A DNA stretch of 50,929 bases from Acidobacteriaceae bacterium (GCA_030039035.1 JASHQQ010000204.1:1-50929); one strand, 5' to 3'. Positions 1-9,353 are shown, counted from the stretch's first letter. Numbers and translations: made by a program. The notes: generated from the letters alone by a model not told the origin.

Positions 1-184
1 GCGCCAGTTGGATCGCCTCTTGCGCCGCCCGCCACCAGTCTTCGGGATCCTGCTCGGCCCAGCCGGGATGCGGCGTGCGGAAGGGCGCGTGCTCGCTTGA
101 GGCTCCGGCGATCAGGTTTCCGTCCGCGTCCACAACCACGGCTCGCGTGCCGCCCGTGCCCACATCCATGCCAAGGAACCACAT
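1..184 (-). CDS. FGGY carbohydrate kinase, xylulokinase-like (3' part outside window)
   Basis: Only the first 61 codons are inside the window, read leftward from an ATG at 184-182. The N-terminus carries the ribonuclease-H-fold phosphate-binding loop of FGGY kinases (MWFLGMDVGTGGTRAVVVD) followed by an H-P-G-W-A-E-Q-D-P segment, the usual W-x-E-Q-D-P signature of xylulokinases and related sugar kinases. Family knowledge suggests ATP-dependent phosphorylation of a pentulose such as D-xylulose in the cytoplasm. Substrate specificity cannot be judged from this fragment, so a related FGGY kinase (ribulokinase, glycerol kinase) remains possible, although the motif favours xylulokinase. Confidence 0.8.
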   Translation of the reverse strand, partial: MWFLGMDVGTGGTRAVVVDADGNLIAGASSEHAPFRTPHPGWAEQDPEDWWRAAQEAIQLA

Positions 185-537
185 AGGCTCTCTCCGCATA
201 AATCGATTTTTTCCGGCGCAGATCAGCATAACAGTTCGATTTCGGGGATTGCGACGGCGGCCGGATTCAGTTGCCCTTTGGAAAAACGAAGGGATTCTTC
301 GGCAGGGTCGAAGATTCTGTCCCGCCATGTCCGCTTCCGCAAACCCGGACGCGGAAAAGGATGGGGCAACCCCTCGAACAAGCAGGGCCGGAGAGAGCCA
401 CTTTCATGAGACTTCGCCGACGTCCGTAATGAGTTTGACTCGCGCGCCGATATACCCTGAAAGGCTCTGCCTCGAAGAGAGTCTGCCCGCAGGGCCGGTG
501 GCACGCAACGAGAGGCGAGAGAATCGCGGAGGCGATA
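185..537. other. Intergenic region, divergent promoters expected
   Basis: This roughly 350-base stretch separates two divergently read genes, so it should hold promoters for both. Short open frames in it show no recognisable protein signature. I found no convincing riboswitch, including no cyclic-di-GMP riboswitch core in front of the cyclic-di-GMP gene, and no clear -35/-10 pair. The only usable signal is the Shine-Dalgarno site next to the TTG start at 538. Confidence 0.5.
528..532 (+). promoter_or_regulatory. Ribosome binding site supporting the TTG start of the MHYT-GGDEF-EAL gene
   Basis: GGAGG lies five bases before the TTG at 538-540. The protein read from this TTG begins with the T-Y-N-G-W-L-V-V segment typical of the first MHYT transmembrane helix, so the TTG start fits the family better than any downstream ATG. 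Confidence 0.7.
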
Positions 538-2646
538 TTGGCCGGAACGTATAACGGATGGCTGGTGGTTGCGGCGCTCGCGATGGGAGTGCTCGCCTCG
601 TACACGGCATTCGATATGGCCACGCGCGTCGGCTCCGTTCCCGGCCAGATTGCGCGATGGTGGCGCGCCGGCGGTTCGGTGGCGTTGGCCGTGGGCGTCT
701 GGTCGATGCATTTTCTCGCCATGCTCGCCTTCCATCTGCCCATCTCCATGGGCTACGATCCGGAGATCGTTTTTCTTTCGCTGCTCGTCGCCGTCGCTTC
801 GTCGTTTTTCGCCTTCTGGATCGTTTGCCGGCCCCAACCTTCCCGCGTTCGCGTGGCCCTTGGCGCGTTACTGATAGGCACGGGAGTCGCCTGCATGCAC
901 TACACCGGCATGGCGGCGATGGAAATGAATCCGCCCATCCGCTACAGCCGGCCCTTGTTCCTGCTGTCCGTGGTCATCGCCGTGGCCGCTTCGGGAGCCG
1001 GGTTCGGGATGGCTTCGCGCAGGCCGCGGAAGCCCGCGCATGTCAAGTTGCTGCGCTCGTGCGCGGCCCTGGTCATGGGCGGCGGCATCGCCGGCATGCA
1101 CTTCACGGGCATGGCAGCCGCGCAGTTTTCGGCCGACAGCGTTTGCGCCATGGGTCTGGCGCGGGTTCCCATCACCCTCGTGGCCCTGCTGATTCTCTTT
1201 TTTGCGGGCGGCGTGGTGTCGTTCGCACTGGTCACATCGCTTCTCGACGCGAGCATCAGGGCGCACACCGCAGTCCTGCAGAACTCGCTCGAAGACGCCA
1301 ACCGCAGGCTGGAGTTCCTGGCCATGCATGACCGGCTGACCGGGCTTCCCAACCGCACGCTGCTCGAGGATCGCCTCGAGCAGGAGCTGCGCAACGCCCG
1401 GCGGCTCAGGAGCCGGCTCTCCGTTCTGTTCATGGACCTCGACGGTTTCAAGCAGATCAACGACGCCTTCGGCCACCACATCGGCGACAGGCTGCTGGTC
1501 GAGGCAGCCAACCGGATCCGCACGGTTCCGCGCGAGCGGGACACGCTGGCCCGCATTGGCGGCGATGAATTCGTGCTGCTCGTCAACTCCGGCGATCCGG
1601 GCGACGTGGCCAACCTCGCCAACCGGCTGGTGAGCGTGGTCAGCCGGTCCTTTGTTATCGACGGGAGTGAATGCTGGATCTCGCTGAGCTTGGGCGTCGC
1701 GATCTATGACGGAGGCGAGGCCGACGCGGCGGACCTGTTGCAGCAGGCCGATATTGCCATGTACCGCGCCAAGACACAGGGACGGAACGGCTATTGCTTC
1801 TTTGAAGCCTCAATGAACGCCGACGCGCAAAAGCAGGTGCAGCTCTTCAAGGATCTGAGCGCGGCGCTGGAGCGGCGGGAACTGATGCTTCACTATCAGC
1901 CCAAATTCGACGCCGCCGACGGCTCCTGCATTGGCGCCGAGGCGCTGCTTCGCTGGCATCATCCCGCCTGGGGTCCCGTTCCCCTGAACCTGTTCATCCC
2001 CGTGGCCGAAAAGACACGGCTGATCATTCCCATCGGTCAGTGGGTGCTCGAGGAGGCGTGCCGCCAGATGCGCGCCTGGCGCGACGCTGGACTTCCATTG
2101 GCGAACGTGGCTGTCAACTTTTCCGCCCATCAGCTCAGTCACCCCGGCCTTGTGTCGATGGTGAACGACACACTGGAGCGCTACGCCCTGGAACCGCGCA
2201 ACCTGACGCTCGAGATCACCGAGTCGTCGGCGATGCACAACGTGGAAGTGAGCGTCGCCATCCTGCAGCAGCTCCATGAGATGGGCGTGCGAATCTCCAT
2301 CGACGATTTCGGCACGGGATACTCGAGCCTGCTCTATCTGAAACGCCTTTCTGCGTCCGAACTAAAAATCGACCGCCAGTTCGTCCGCGACTTGACGAGC
2401 AATCCCGAAGACGCGGCCATCGTCGCGGCCATCGTGGCCATGGGCAGGACGCTGCATCTGAAGATCGTCGCCGAAGGCGTCGAGACGGTGGAGCAGCGCG
2501 AGTTCCTCGCCCGGCTGGGCTGCGACTCGCTGCAGGGCTACCTGCTGGGACGGCCCATGCCGGCGGACGAATTCTTCAGGACTGCGCTCGCCGGCAAGCA
2601 CGCGGCCGGTGCTCCCGTTTCCATCGCGGAATTTCGCGTCGCCTGA
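538..2646 (+). CDS. MHYT-GGDEF-EAL cyclic-di-GMP synthase/phosphodiesterase
   Basis: A 702-residue inner-membrane signalling protein. Residues about 5-235 form an MHYT sensor with several membrane helices and three M-H-x-x motifs (57-60, 120-123, 187-190), proposed in this family to bind a metal and sense a diatomic gas. A GGDEF domain follows with an intact GGDEF at 341-345 and an RxxD inhibitory site at 332-335, five residues upstream, so product feedback is possible. The C-terminal EAL domain has EAL at 468-470 followed by L-R-W and the DDFGTGYSS metal-binding loop. Both catalytic halves look intact, so the protein could make or break cyclic-di-GMP; net direction cannot be predicted. It starts at TTG with a good ribosome binding site. 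It converges with the permease gene and seems to be transcribed alone. Confidence 0.95.
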   Translation: MAGTYNGWLVVAALAMGVLASYTAFDMATRVGSVPGQIARWWRAGGSVALAVGVWSMHFLAMLAFHLPISMGYDPEIVFLSLLVAVASSFFAFWIVCRPQPSRVRVALGALLIGTGVACMHYTGMAAMEMNPPIRYSRPLFLLSVVIAVAASGAGFGMASRRPRKPAHVKLLRSCAALVMGGGIAGMHFTGMAAAQFSADSVCAMGLARVPITLVALLILFFAGGVVSFALVTSLLDASIRAHTAVLQNSLEDANRRLEFLAMHDRLTGLPNRTLLEDRLEQELRNARRLRSRLSVLFMDLDGFKQINDAFGHHIGDRLLVEAANRIRTVPRERDTLARIGGDEFVLLVNSGDPGDVANLANRLVSVVSRSFVIDGSECWISLSLGVAIYDGGEADAADLLQQADIAMYRAKTQGRNGYCFFEASMNADAQKQVQLFKDLSAALERRELMLHYQPKFDAADGSCIGAEALLRWHHPAWGPVPLNLFIPVAEKTRLIIPIGQWVLEEACRQMRAWRDAGLPLANVAVNFSAHQLSHPGLVSMVNDTLERYALEPRNLTLEITESSAMHNVEVSVAILQQLHEMGVRISIDDFGTGYSSLLYLKRLSASELKIDRQFVRDLTSNPEDAAIVAAIVAMGRTLHLKIVAEGVETVEQREFLARLGCDSLQGYLLGRPMPADEFFRTALAGKHAAGAPVSIAEFRVA

Positions 2647-2691
2647 GATCGGGCGATTCGCTGCGTACACGGTTTTTTGCAAGCCCGTGGC

Positions 2692-2714
2692 GAGCGCGCT
2701 CCGCGCCCGCGCTC
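2692..2714. terminator. Possible shared terminator hairpin between convergent genes
   Basis: GAGCGCG (2692-2698) and CGCGCTC (2708-2714) can pair around a nine-base loop, followed on the plus strand by TTCTATT. It lies in the 70-base gap between the convergent stops at 2646 and 2717. The T tract is short, so this is only a candidate. Confidence 0.4.
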
Positions 2715-2716
2715 TT

Positions 2717-5458
2717 CTATTCGCAGCGCAGGGCTGTCGCCGGTTCCACGCGCGAGGCGCGCCGCGCCGGCAGATAGCCGGCCAGCGTGCTCAAGGCAAT
2801 GAGCAATACCATGGCGCCGAGAAGGCTGGACGGGTCAGTCGGCTCCAGGCCGTAGAGCAGGCTCGTCACCAAACGCTCGCCTTCCAAAGTGGCAGGAATA
2901 CCAATTGCGACCCCTGCCGTAACGAGCGCGAGAATCTCGCGCATCACCAGTCCAAGCACGTGCGCGGGCCTTGCACCAAGCGCCATGCGCACCCCGATCT
3001 CGTTGGTGCGACGAGCGACGAGATACGACATCAGGCCGTAGATGCCGACGCTCGAAAGAAAGACCGCCAGCAGGCCGAAGAAGGAGCAGAGCTGCGCCAT
3101 CACGCGCTGGCCGGAGAGGGAATCCGCAAGCCGCTGGTCGAGAGTTTCGACGCGAGTGATGGGCAGGTTGCGATCGATCGCATGAATCGTCTTCTGCACC
3201 CCGGATGCGATCGCGTCCCGGTCGCCGGAATAACGCACCTCGAAATCGCGAAAATACTGCGCGCCGGGATCGACAGGATAGTAATCGATCGTGTGGTCCT
3301 CGGCAGGTTCATCGAGCGAGTCGAACTTCACGTCTTCGGCCACTCCGATCACCGCGAACTGGCCGTCGCTTTTCTGATTTCCGAGCCCGTAATGGCGGCC
3401 GATCGGCGAACCTGCGGGAAACATCGTCTTCGCCATCTGCCGGCTGACGATAACGCCCCTGATCTTTGAGGCTGCCGAGTCCTCCGGGACGAATCCGCGT
3501 CCGGCAACAATGGGTATGCCCATCACGGCGAAGTAGTCCTTGCCCACGATGTTGTGCTTCACATCGATGGTCTTGTCGTTGTCGAATCCCTGGACAAAGA
3601 CCTTGCAGTTCCAGCTTCCCTCGCCGAAGGTCCAGCTCGAGTAGCTCGCGGCCACGATTCCGGGCATCGCGCTCACGCGCTCCTGCACTTCGCGATGGAG
3701 CCCCGGCAGGCGGGAATCATCCGGCTTGTAGCCCGCCGAGCTCTCGTCCAGGCTGAACAGAAGCACATTCTCTTTCCTGAACCCCGAATCGACGTTGTAG
3801 AGGTTGACGAGCGTGCGCAAAAAAAGCGCCGAGCCGACAAGCAGAACCAGCGCAAGCGCAACCTGCGAGATCACGAGCGCCTTGGCGAGGGGGCTCCTGG
3901 CCGCGCCGGTCGAAGCGCCGCGGCCATCCTTCAATGCATCGGTAAGTTCGAGGCGGGTGGCGCGCACGGCCGGAACCGTGCCAAAGAGAATGGCAGTCGA
4001 CACCGTCACGCCGAGAGCAAAGAGCAGCAACTGTGTATTGAGCGAGACGTCGACGGGCGCGAATTCATGCCCGGCGGAAACCATTCGCAGCAGCAGCCGG
4101 CTCAAATACGGCGCAGACGCGGCGCCCATCGCTCCGCCGGCAAGCGCCAGCACCAGGCTCTCCGTCAAAAGCTGGCGCACGATGCGCAGCCGGCCGGCGC
4201 CCAGGGCCTGACGAACGGCAAGTTCGCGGGCCCTCGCCGTGGAGCGCGCCAGCAGCAGGTTGGCGATGTTGGCGCAGGCGATCAACAGGACCAGCGAGGC
4301 CACGGCCATCAGGATATGCAGCGGTTGCGACGACGCGCGGCGAAGGCCCGAGATTCCTTTGGCCATTGGGGAAAGCGGCACCCGCCGATGCTGCAGGATT
4401 TTTGCGTTGTCACCCTGATGCGGCCCTTCGGGAAACGTCGGCAGCAACTGGTGAAAGATTTGCTGAAAGACGACGTTGATGTTGGTCGATGCTTCTTCGA
4501 TGGTCACGCCCGGCTTCAGCCGTCCAAAGATGTAGAGTGACTCGGCCGTATAGTCCCTGTATCCGCCCCAGTGCGGCGGAACGGCGGCGCTCATCGACAG
4601 CGGAATCCAGATATCCGGAGCGTCGCCGACCTTGGTCCCGAAGAACTCCCGCGGCGCCACGCCCACGATGGAATAGATCGTCTTGTCGATGCGAATAGTC
4701 TGGCTCAGCACGTCGGGATCGCGCCCCATCCGCCGGTTCCACCACGAATAGCTCACCACGGCGACGGGATGATTGCCCTCAGAGTCGTCGTCGCGGTCGC
4801 TGAAGACGCGGCCCAGCATGGCCTTTACGCCCAGCGTTTCAAAGTAGGTTCCCGAAACGAGCTGAACCTGCATGGGCTCCTGCTCGCGTCGCCCGCCAAC
4901 GTAGCCGTACACGTCGTTGTTCATGCTGAACATTGCGGCCGTGTCGGTGAACACCTGGTTCTGCTTCTGAATCTGGCGGTAGACCGGATAGGCATAAAGG
5001 TCGTTCCTGGCGAATTCGTCCGAGATGCCAGCGGCTCTCACGTCTCCGAGAATGAAAAGGAGTCCTGGATCGCGGACCGGCAGCGAGCGCAGCAGGATGG
5101 CATCGATCAGCGAAAAGATGGCCGTGTTGGCCCCGATGCCCAGCGCCAATGACAACAGCGCCATCGCCGTGATTCCCGGGCTGCGCAGCATGGCACGCAC
5201 GGCGTAGACCGTGTCCTGCGCGAGGCTCTCGAGCCACGTCCATCCCCACGCGGCTTGGCTTTTTTCTTTGAGCACCGTTGCATTTCCGAATCGAACCCGC
5301 GCTGCTGTACCCGCCTCGTCCTCGCGTAATCCGCGCTCCTGCTCCCGTTGCCGGCGCAGGTCGACGTGCAGGCGCATCTCCTCTTCGAGCTCTGCGCGGA
5401 ATTTTCCGCGGCGAAAGAACATGGCCACGCGCCGGCCGAGTTCACTGAGCCACTCCAT
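2717..5458 (-). CDS. ADOP-type ABC transporter permease (MacB_PCD/FtsX)
   Basis: A 913-residue membrane protein with the layout of acidobacterial duplicated orphan permeases. A charged N-terminal segment of about 75 residues rich in Arg and Glu precedes the first membrane helix (about 95-120, A-L-G-I-G-A-N-T-A-I-F). A MacB-like periplasmic domain, an FtsX domain around 385-510, a second periplasmic domain and a second FtsX domain at the C-terminus follow. The closing L-A-G-Y-L-P-A-R-R-A-S-R-V-x-P motif is typical. No ATPase is encoded beside it, matching the 'orphan' state of the family; substrate is unknown and export or mechanotransmission is inferred from MacB. It lies 12 bases downstream of padR on the same strand, so the two form an operon likely controlled by that regulator. 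Confidence 0.9.
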   Translation of the reverse strand: MEWLSELGRRVAMFFRRGKFRAELEEEMRLHVDLRRQREQERGLREDEAGTAARVRFGNATVLKEKSQAAWGWTWLESLAQDTVYAVRAMLRSPGITAMALLSLALGIGANTAIFSLIDAILLRSLPVRDPGLLFILGDVRAAGISDEFARNDLYAYPVYRQIQKQNQVFTDTAAMFSMNNDVYGYVGGRREQEPMQVQLVSGTYFETLGVKAMLGRVFSDRDDDSEGNHPVAVVSYSWWNRRMGRDPDVLSQTIRIDKTIYSIVGVAPREFFGTKVGDAPDIWIPLSMSAAVPPHWGGYRDYTAESLYIFGRLKPGVTIEEASTNINVVFQQIFHQLLPTFPEGPHQGDNAKILQHRRVPLSPMAKGISGLRRASSQPLHILMAVASLVLLIACANIANLLLARSTARARELAVRQALGAGRLRIVRQLLTESLVLALAGGAMGAASAPYLSRLLLRMVSAGHEFAPVDVSLNTQLLLFALGVTVSTAILFGTVPAVRATRLELTDALKDGRGASTGAARSPLAKALVISQVALALVLLVGSALFLRTLVNLYNVDSGFRKENVLLFSLDESSAGYKPDDSRLPGLHREVQERVSAMPGIVAASYSSWTFGEGSWNCKVFVQGFDNDKTIDVKHNIVGKDYFAVMGIPIVAGRGFVPEDSAASKIRGVIVSRQMAKTMFPAGSPIGRHYGLGNQKSDGQFAVIGVAEDVKFDSLDEPAEDHTIDYYPVDPGAQYFRDFEVRYSGDRDAIASGVQKTIHAIDRNLPITRVETLDQRLADSLSGQRVMAQLCSFFGLLAVFLSSVGIYGLMSYLVARRTNEIGVRMALGARPAHVLGLVMREILALVTAGVAIGIPATLEGERLVTSLLYGLEPTDPSSLLGAMVLLIALSTLAGYLPARRASRVEPATALRCE

Positions 5459-5470
5459 CGCGACTCCTCC

Positions 5471-5800
5471 TCACGCGGTCTGGATCACGCGCGCGATCGC
5501 GCCCATGACCCGCTCGAAATCGGAGAGCTCGCGCTCCAGTTGCCTGCGCCCTGCAGCCGTAAGCTGGTAGTAGCGCGCGCGGCGATTGCCCGCGGTCACG
5601 CCCCATTTCGCCGTCACCCATCCCCTGATCAGCATCCGCTGCAGCGCAGGATAGAGTGAGCCTTCTTCCACCTGCAGCACATCGTCCGAGGTCTGCTGGA
5701 TGGATTCGGCGATCTCGTATCCATGCAATTGGCCGAACCGCGCCAGCGTCTTCAGGATGAGCAGGTACAGGGTCCCGGGCGGGATTTCGTCGCGATTCAT
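5471..5800 (-). CDS. PadR-family transcriptional regulator
   Basis: A 109-residue winged-helix protein. The start P-P-G-T-L-Y-L-L-I-L-K-T-L, the helix with H-G-Y-E-I-A-E-S-I and the wing region E-E-G-S-L-Y-P-A-L-Q-R-M are diagnostic for PadR, and the C-terminal helix mediates dimerisation in the family. The start ATG is preceded by GGGGAG. In Acidobacteria such regulators commonly sit directly before an ADOP permease, as here, and are thought to repress the operon until an unknown ligand or membrane stress arises. A perfect palindrome 22 bases upstream of the start is a likely operator, which would make the operon autoregulated. Confidence 0.93.
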   Translation of the reverse strand: MNRDEIPPGTLYLLILKTLARFGQLHGYEIAESIQQTSDDVLQVEEGSLYPALQRMLIRGWVTAKWGVTAGNRRARYYQLTAAGRRQLERELSDFERVMGAIARVIQTA

Positions 5801-5821
5801 CGTTCTCCCCGTGGCAAGGCC

Positions 5822-5846
5822 ACTGGCATAGTCAGACTATGCCAGT
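5822..5846. promoter_or_regulatory. Perfect 25-bp palindrome, candidate PadR operator
   Basis: Two 12-base arms, ACTGGCATAGTC and GACTATGCCAGT, are exact reverse complements around a single A. The site is 22 bases upstream of the padR start codon and is not followed by a T tract in either direction, so an operator is more likely than a terminator. Binding by the adjacent PadR protein is inferred from position and symmetry. Confidence 0.6.
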
Positions 5847-6077
5847 CTCGCTTTCGCCGGTAACCTTGTCAATCGGAGTGTGACGAATCGTTTTGAGCGG
5901 TTGAAGCAAGCCCGGCCAGCCAAGGCACGATCCGAAATCCGAAACTCAGCCGACATCGTCGTGCATGGAGCAACTTGATTGCCGGAACGGGGGTGGGACC
6001 GAATGCCTCTGCGCGTGATGTAACAGCCGCCATTCCGGATCCGGAAGAGTTAGCGCCGTGCTACTCTATCCGCAATC

Positions 6078-7127
6078 ATGCGCGTACAAGCGATATTCGC
6101 TTGCCTGGGCGTGGCTCTATCCGCCTTTGGACAGGCCGGGAATCCTGAATTGCCCAAAAATCCCGCCGAAATCCTCGCCATGGCAACTCCGTTTTACGAC
6201 TTCAACTCTTCGGAGCTGAAACCATGGCACCTGAAGGCGACCTACCAACTCTACGACGAAAAGGGCCAGCCCGCCGATCAGGGTACCTACGAACATTGGT
6301 GGGTTTCGGACGGATTGCACCGCAGTACGTGGACCCGGTCCGGCGCGCGCTATTCGGAGTGGCGCTCGCCGGACGGCAAACACGCTTACGTGGCGTCGGG
6401 ACAGGCCTTCGACTTCTTCGAGTTCCGTCTGGAATCGTCGCTGATTTCGCCCTTGCCGGGCGGCGCGGATCTTGACCCCTCGAAGGTCCGGCTCGATCGG
6501 GAATCCATTTCGCCTGGCGGACTGAAACTCTCCTGCGTGATGGTGATTCCCAACATGCCGCTGCACGGCCAAACGCAGCCGGTGCCCCTGGGAATGTTTC
6601 CGACGTATTGCTTCGATCCCCAAACGCCGGTTCTGCGCCTCGCCTACTCCTTCGGAACGCTCACCATGGAGTTCAACAGGATCGTGAAGGTCCAGAACCG
6701 GTTCCTCGCCCGCGATGTCGCTCTTTATGAAGGAAAGAGAAAGATCCTGACCGCGACCGTGGATGAGATCGACGGAATCAGTCCGTCCGATCCGGCTTTG
6801 ACTCCGCCGCCCGACGCGCAATTGATTCACCACGAGTCCATGGCAGTGCCGGAGGGCGTCGCCCAGGGAAAGCTATTGCGGAAGGAGATGCCGGTCTACC
6901 CGGAGGATGCGAAAAAGGCACACATCTCCGGCAGGGTGATCCTGGAAACCACCATCGGCCGCGACGGCCGGATTCACAATCTCCGCGTGGTTTCGGCGCC
7001 CTGGCCTTCCCTGGCCGGCGCGGCGCTGTGGGCGGTTTCCCGCTGGCAGTATCAGCCGTTTCTCTTCGATGGCGAACCGGTCGAGGTGGAGACAACCATC
7101 AACGTGATCTTTTCGTTGGGCAGGTGA
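6078..7127 (+). CDS. Secreted protein with C-terminal TonB domain
   Basis: A 349-residue protein with a signal peptide (about residues 1-19, ending before Q-A-G-N). Residues about 25-255 are a soluble region with no family I can name. Residues about 260-349 match a TonB C-terminal domain: P-V-Y-P-E-D-A-K-K-A-H-I-S-G-R-V, then I-G-R-D-G-R-I-H-N-L-R-V-V-S, and W-Q-Y-Q-P-F near the end. Classical TonB has an N-terminal membrane anchor and a proline-rich spacer; both are missing here, so this is a TonB-fold protein of the kind common in Acidobacteria rather than a proven energy transducer. No clear Shine-Dalgarno site precedes the ATG. Confidence 0.8.
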   Translation: MRVQAIFACLGVALSAFGQAGNPELPKNPAEILAMATPFYDFNSSELKPWHLKATYQLYDEKGQPADQGTYEHWWVSDGLHRSTWTRSGARYSEWRSPDGKHAYVASGQAFDFFEFRLESSLISPLPGGADLDPSKVRLDRESISPGGLKLSCVMVIPNMPLHGQTQPVPLGMFPTYCFDPQTPVLRLAYSFGTLTMEFNRIVKVQNRFLARDVALYEGKRKILTATVDEIDGISPSDPALTPPPDAQLIHHESMAVPEGVAQGKLLRKEMPVYPEDAKKAHISGRVILETTIGRDGRIHNLRVVSAPWPSLAGAALWAVSRWQYQPFLFDGEPVEVETTINVIFSLGR

Positions 7128-7163
7128 GGTTGCGAGCAGAAGCTCCGCAGCCGGCGGGCGCGG

Positions 7164-8186
7164 TTAAGCCTTTGCCGAGGCCGCCCGAAGCGAAACGCCG
7201 CTCAGCTCCGCGGCGCGGGCCTCTCCATACGCCGCCGCACCCATCAGCGCCGCGCGACTTTCCAGAATGACGCGCACCGGCGTATTGATCAGCAACTGGC
7301 TCAGCCGGCCCTTGTCCGTAAAGGCCCTGACGAACGTGCCGTCCTTCAGCTTTTCGAGGATCCGCGGCGCGATGCCGCCGCCCACGTAGAGCCCGCCCGC
7401 GGAAAGGACCTTGAGTGCGAGGTTCCCGGCTTCTGCCCCGTAGGCCGAGACAAACATGTCCAGCGTCTTCTCGCAGATCTCCGCGCGCGCGGCCAGCCCC
7501 GTCTCGGTGATCACCGAATTCGGATCGCCGGCTTCGCTCAGGCTCCTGGCAAGCCAGGCCGGTTCTTCCATACCCCGGACATCGCGCAGGAACTCGTAGA
7601 TGTTGGTCATGCCCATGCCGCTGACGACACGCTCAAAGCTGATTCGCCCGTTGTACTTCTGCTTGAGGAAGCGCAGCAGATCGATCTCGTCCTCGTTGCG
7701 CGGCGCAAAGTCGGCGTGGCCGCCCTCGGAGGGGTACGGGACATGCATGCGGCCGTTCCAGACCAGGAGGCCTTCGCCAAGGCCCGTCCCCGCGGCAATC
7801 AGGGCGCGGTTGCCGATCTGGCTCGCGTCGCCCTCGCTCAAGGTGTGAATCTGGTCCGGCTGCAGCTCGGCGATTCCGTACCCGTTGGCTTCGAGGTCGT
7901 TGATCAGGAAAACATGGTCGATGTCGAGATCGAGAGACAGCTCGCGGCTGTCCAGCGTCCATGGCAGGTTGGTCAGTCGCAATCGCCCGTCGCGCACCGG
8001 TCCCGGAACTCCGAAGCAGGCTGCGGTAACCTTGTCCTTGCCCAGAAACTCCTTTGCAATCTCTTCCAGACCTGCATATTCCCTGGCCGGGTAACGCTCG
8101 TCGCGCGTGTGGCTTAATCTTCCATTCACAAAATCGTAAAGGGCCAGATGGACCTTGGTGCCTCCGACATCTCCCGCCAGAATCAT
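7164..8186 (-). CDS. glk: Glucokinase
   Basis: A 340-residue cytoplasmic glucokinase of the bacterial Glk family, converting glucose and ATP to glucose 6-phosphate. Visible motifs are the phosphate loop G-D-V-G-G-T-K at 5-11, the catalytic region N-D-L-E-A-N, the nucleotide loop A-A-G-T-G-L-G-E-G and the sugar-binding E-G-G-H-A-D-F-A-P. Length is normal. Its ATG overlaps the stop of the upstream 6-phosphogluconolactonase gene in an ATGA, indicating translational coupling. Together they encode entry of glucose and the second step of the oxidative pentose phosphate or Entner-Doudoroff route; a glucose-6-phosphate dehydrogenase gene is not in the window. Confidence 0.94.
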   Translation of the reverse strand: MILAGDVGGTKVHLALYDFVNGRLSHTRDERYPAREYAGLEEIAKEFLGKDKVTAACFGVPGPVRDGRLRLTNLPWTLDSRELSLDLDIDHVFLINDLEANGYGIAELQPDQIHTLSEGDASQIGNRALIAAGTGLGEGLLVWNGRMHVPYPSEGGHADFAPRNEDEIDLLRFLKQKYNGRISFERVVSGMGMTNIYEFLRDVRGMEEPAWLARSLSEAGDPNSVITETGLAARAEICEKTLDMFVSAYGAEAGNLALKVLSAGGLYVGGGIAPRILEKLKDGTFVRAFTDKGRLSQLLINTPVRVILESRAALMGAAAYGEARAAELSGVSLRAASAKA

Positions 8187-8983
8187 CTATCTCTCTCCAC
8201 TAACCCGCGGCCCTCGGCGTTTGCCGGGGGCAAAAGCGCCGCAGCGTCCCTGTCCAGAATAAGTGCAAGTATACCGCCCGCAGGCCGGATAAGTTGACTG
8301 GGCAACCGCTCCGGATCCCGCGGTCCCATGAAAACTTCCTGAATCCTTGCCGCCTTCTCCGCGCCGCCGATGAGAAAGAAGACCGACGCGCCCTGATTGA
8401 TCACCGGCCACGTCAGCGTGGTGCGCCAGCTCTCCTTCTGTTGCGGCACGTGGTTGGAGACGACCAGACGGCTCATTTCGTGAATCGCTTGTGTGTGCGG
8501 AAACAGGGAAGCGGTATGACCATCGGGCCCCATACCGAGCTGGATCAGATCGAAGCGCGGAGTCTGGGCGCCTTCCAGGCGAAACGTGTCGCGCAGCAAC
8601 GATTCGTAGCGCGCAGCGGCCGCCTCCGGCTCAAGCTCTCCCTCCATCCGGTGGATGTTTCCCGCGTCGATCGGCACATGATCGAGCAGCGCCTCGCGCG
8701 TCATGCGGTAGTTGCTGTCGGGGTGGTCCGGCGGCACACATCGCTCGTCGACCCAAAAGAGCTCGAGCTTGTCCCATGGCATCTTTGCGCGCCACGGCTG
8801 CTTTGGATCGGCCATCAGAGCGAAGGCCGCTTTCGGCGTCGATCCGCCGCTGATTGCAACTCGCGCGCGGCCGCGGCTCGCGACCGATTCGTTGATCTTT
8901 TCGACGAAATACTGCGCGGCGCGCCGCGCCAACGCGGCCGCGTCCGGCTCCACGAAATATTCGATCCGCGGTTTCTGTGCCAT
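8183..8983 (-). CDS. pgl: 6-phosphogluconolactonase
   Basis: A 266-residue protein of the SugarP_isomerase/6PGL family that hydrolyses 6-phosphogluconolactone to 6-phosphogluconate in the cytoplasm. Diagnostic segments are A-I-S-G-G-S-T-P-K near residue 45, F-W-V-D-E-R-C-V-P-P-D-H-P-D-S-N-Y near residue 95, and G-M-G-P-D-G-H-T-A-S-L-F-P around residue 150, which holds the catalytic His. The start has a strong GGGAGG site. Its TGA overlaps the glucokinase ATG by four bases. The sequence is not the seven-bladed lactonase type, so the DevB-like name is secure. Confidence 0.94.
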   Translation of the reverse strand: MAQKPRIEYFVEPDAAALARRAAQYFVEKINESVASRGRARVAISGGSTPKAAFALMADPKQPWRAKMPWDKLELFWVDERCVPPDHPDSNYRMTREALLDHVPIDAGNIHRMEGELEPEAAAARYESLLRDTFRLEGAQTPRFDLIQLGMGPDGHTASLFPHTQAIHEMSRLVVSNHVPQQKESWRTTLTWPVINQGASVFFLIGGAEKAARIQEVFMGPRDPERLPSQLIRPAGGILALILDRDAAALLPPANAEGRGLVERDR

Positions 8984-9353
8984 CGCGATTCTTCCTCCCA
9001 GTTTTTACAGTACACGGCGGCTTCAGGACGCCCTGCAGCGTTGCCCCGTGCATTTCGATCCATTGCCGCAGGAACGGGTATGGGAAAACTGCACGAGGAA
9101 CCTCGGTCCGGCACGTCAGCGAAAGACAGAGGAGCTCGCCGGACGCTGCTGGCGGTTCTCGCCGCCCTTTTGATGCAGCCCGCAGTGCTGCCGTTACGCG
9201 CTCTGTTTGCTTTCGTCAGGGCGCCGGCGATGCGCATGGATTTCCAGGGAAGAAAGACACGGTTAAACGGCGCCCGCAGCGGCCGGTTCTGCCGCAAGAT
9301 TCGATTCTCCGGATTTCGCTTTTTCCTGAAAGAAGAATTGCGGATCTTGCCGG
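8984..9353. other. Intergenic region without a convincing gene
   Basis: About 370 bases lie between the start of pgl and the end of the TolC-like gene. A plus-strand open frame from an ATG at 9079 contains one hydrophobic run followed by a basic stretch, but it runs antisense into the TolC-like gene, lacks a ribosome binding site and resembles no family I know, so I do not call it. The region probably contains the promoter for pgl-glk close to 9000; no distinct -35/-10 was recognised. Confidence 0.45.
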
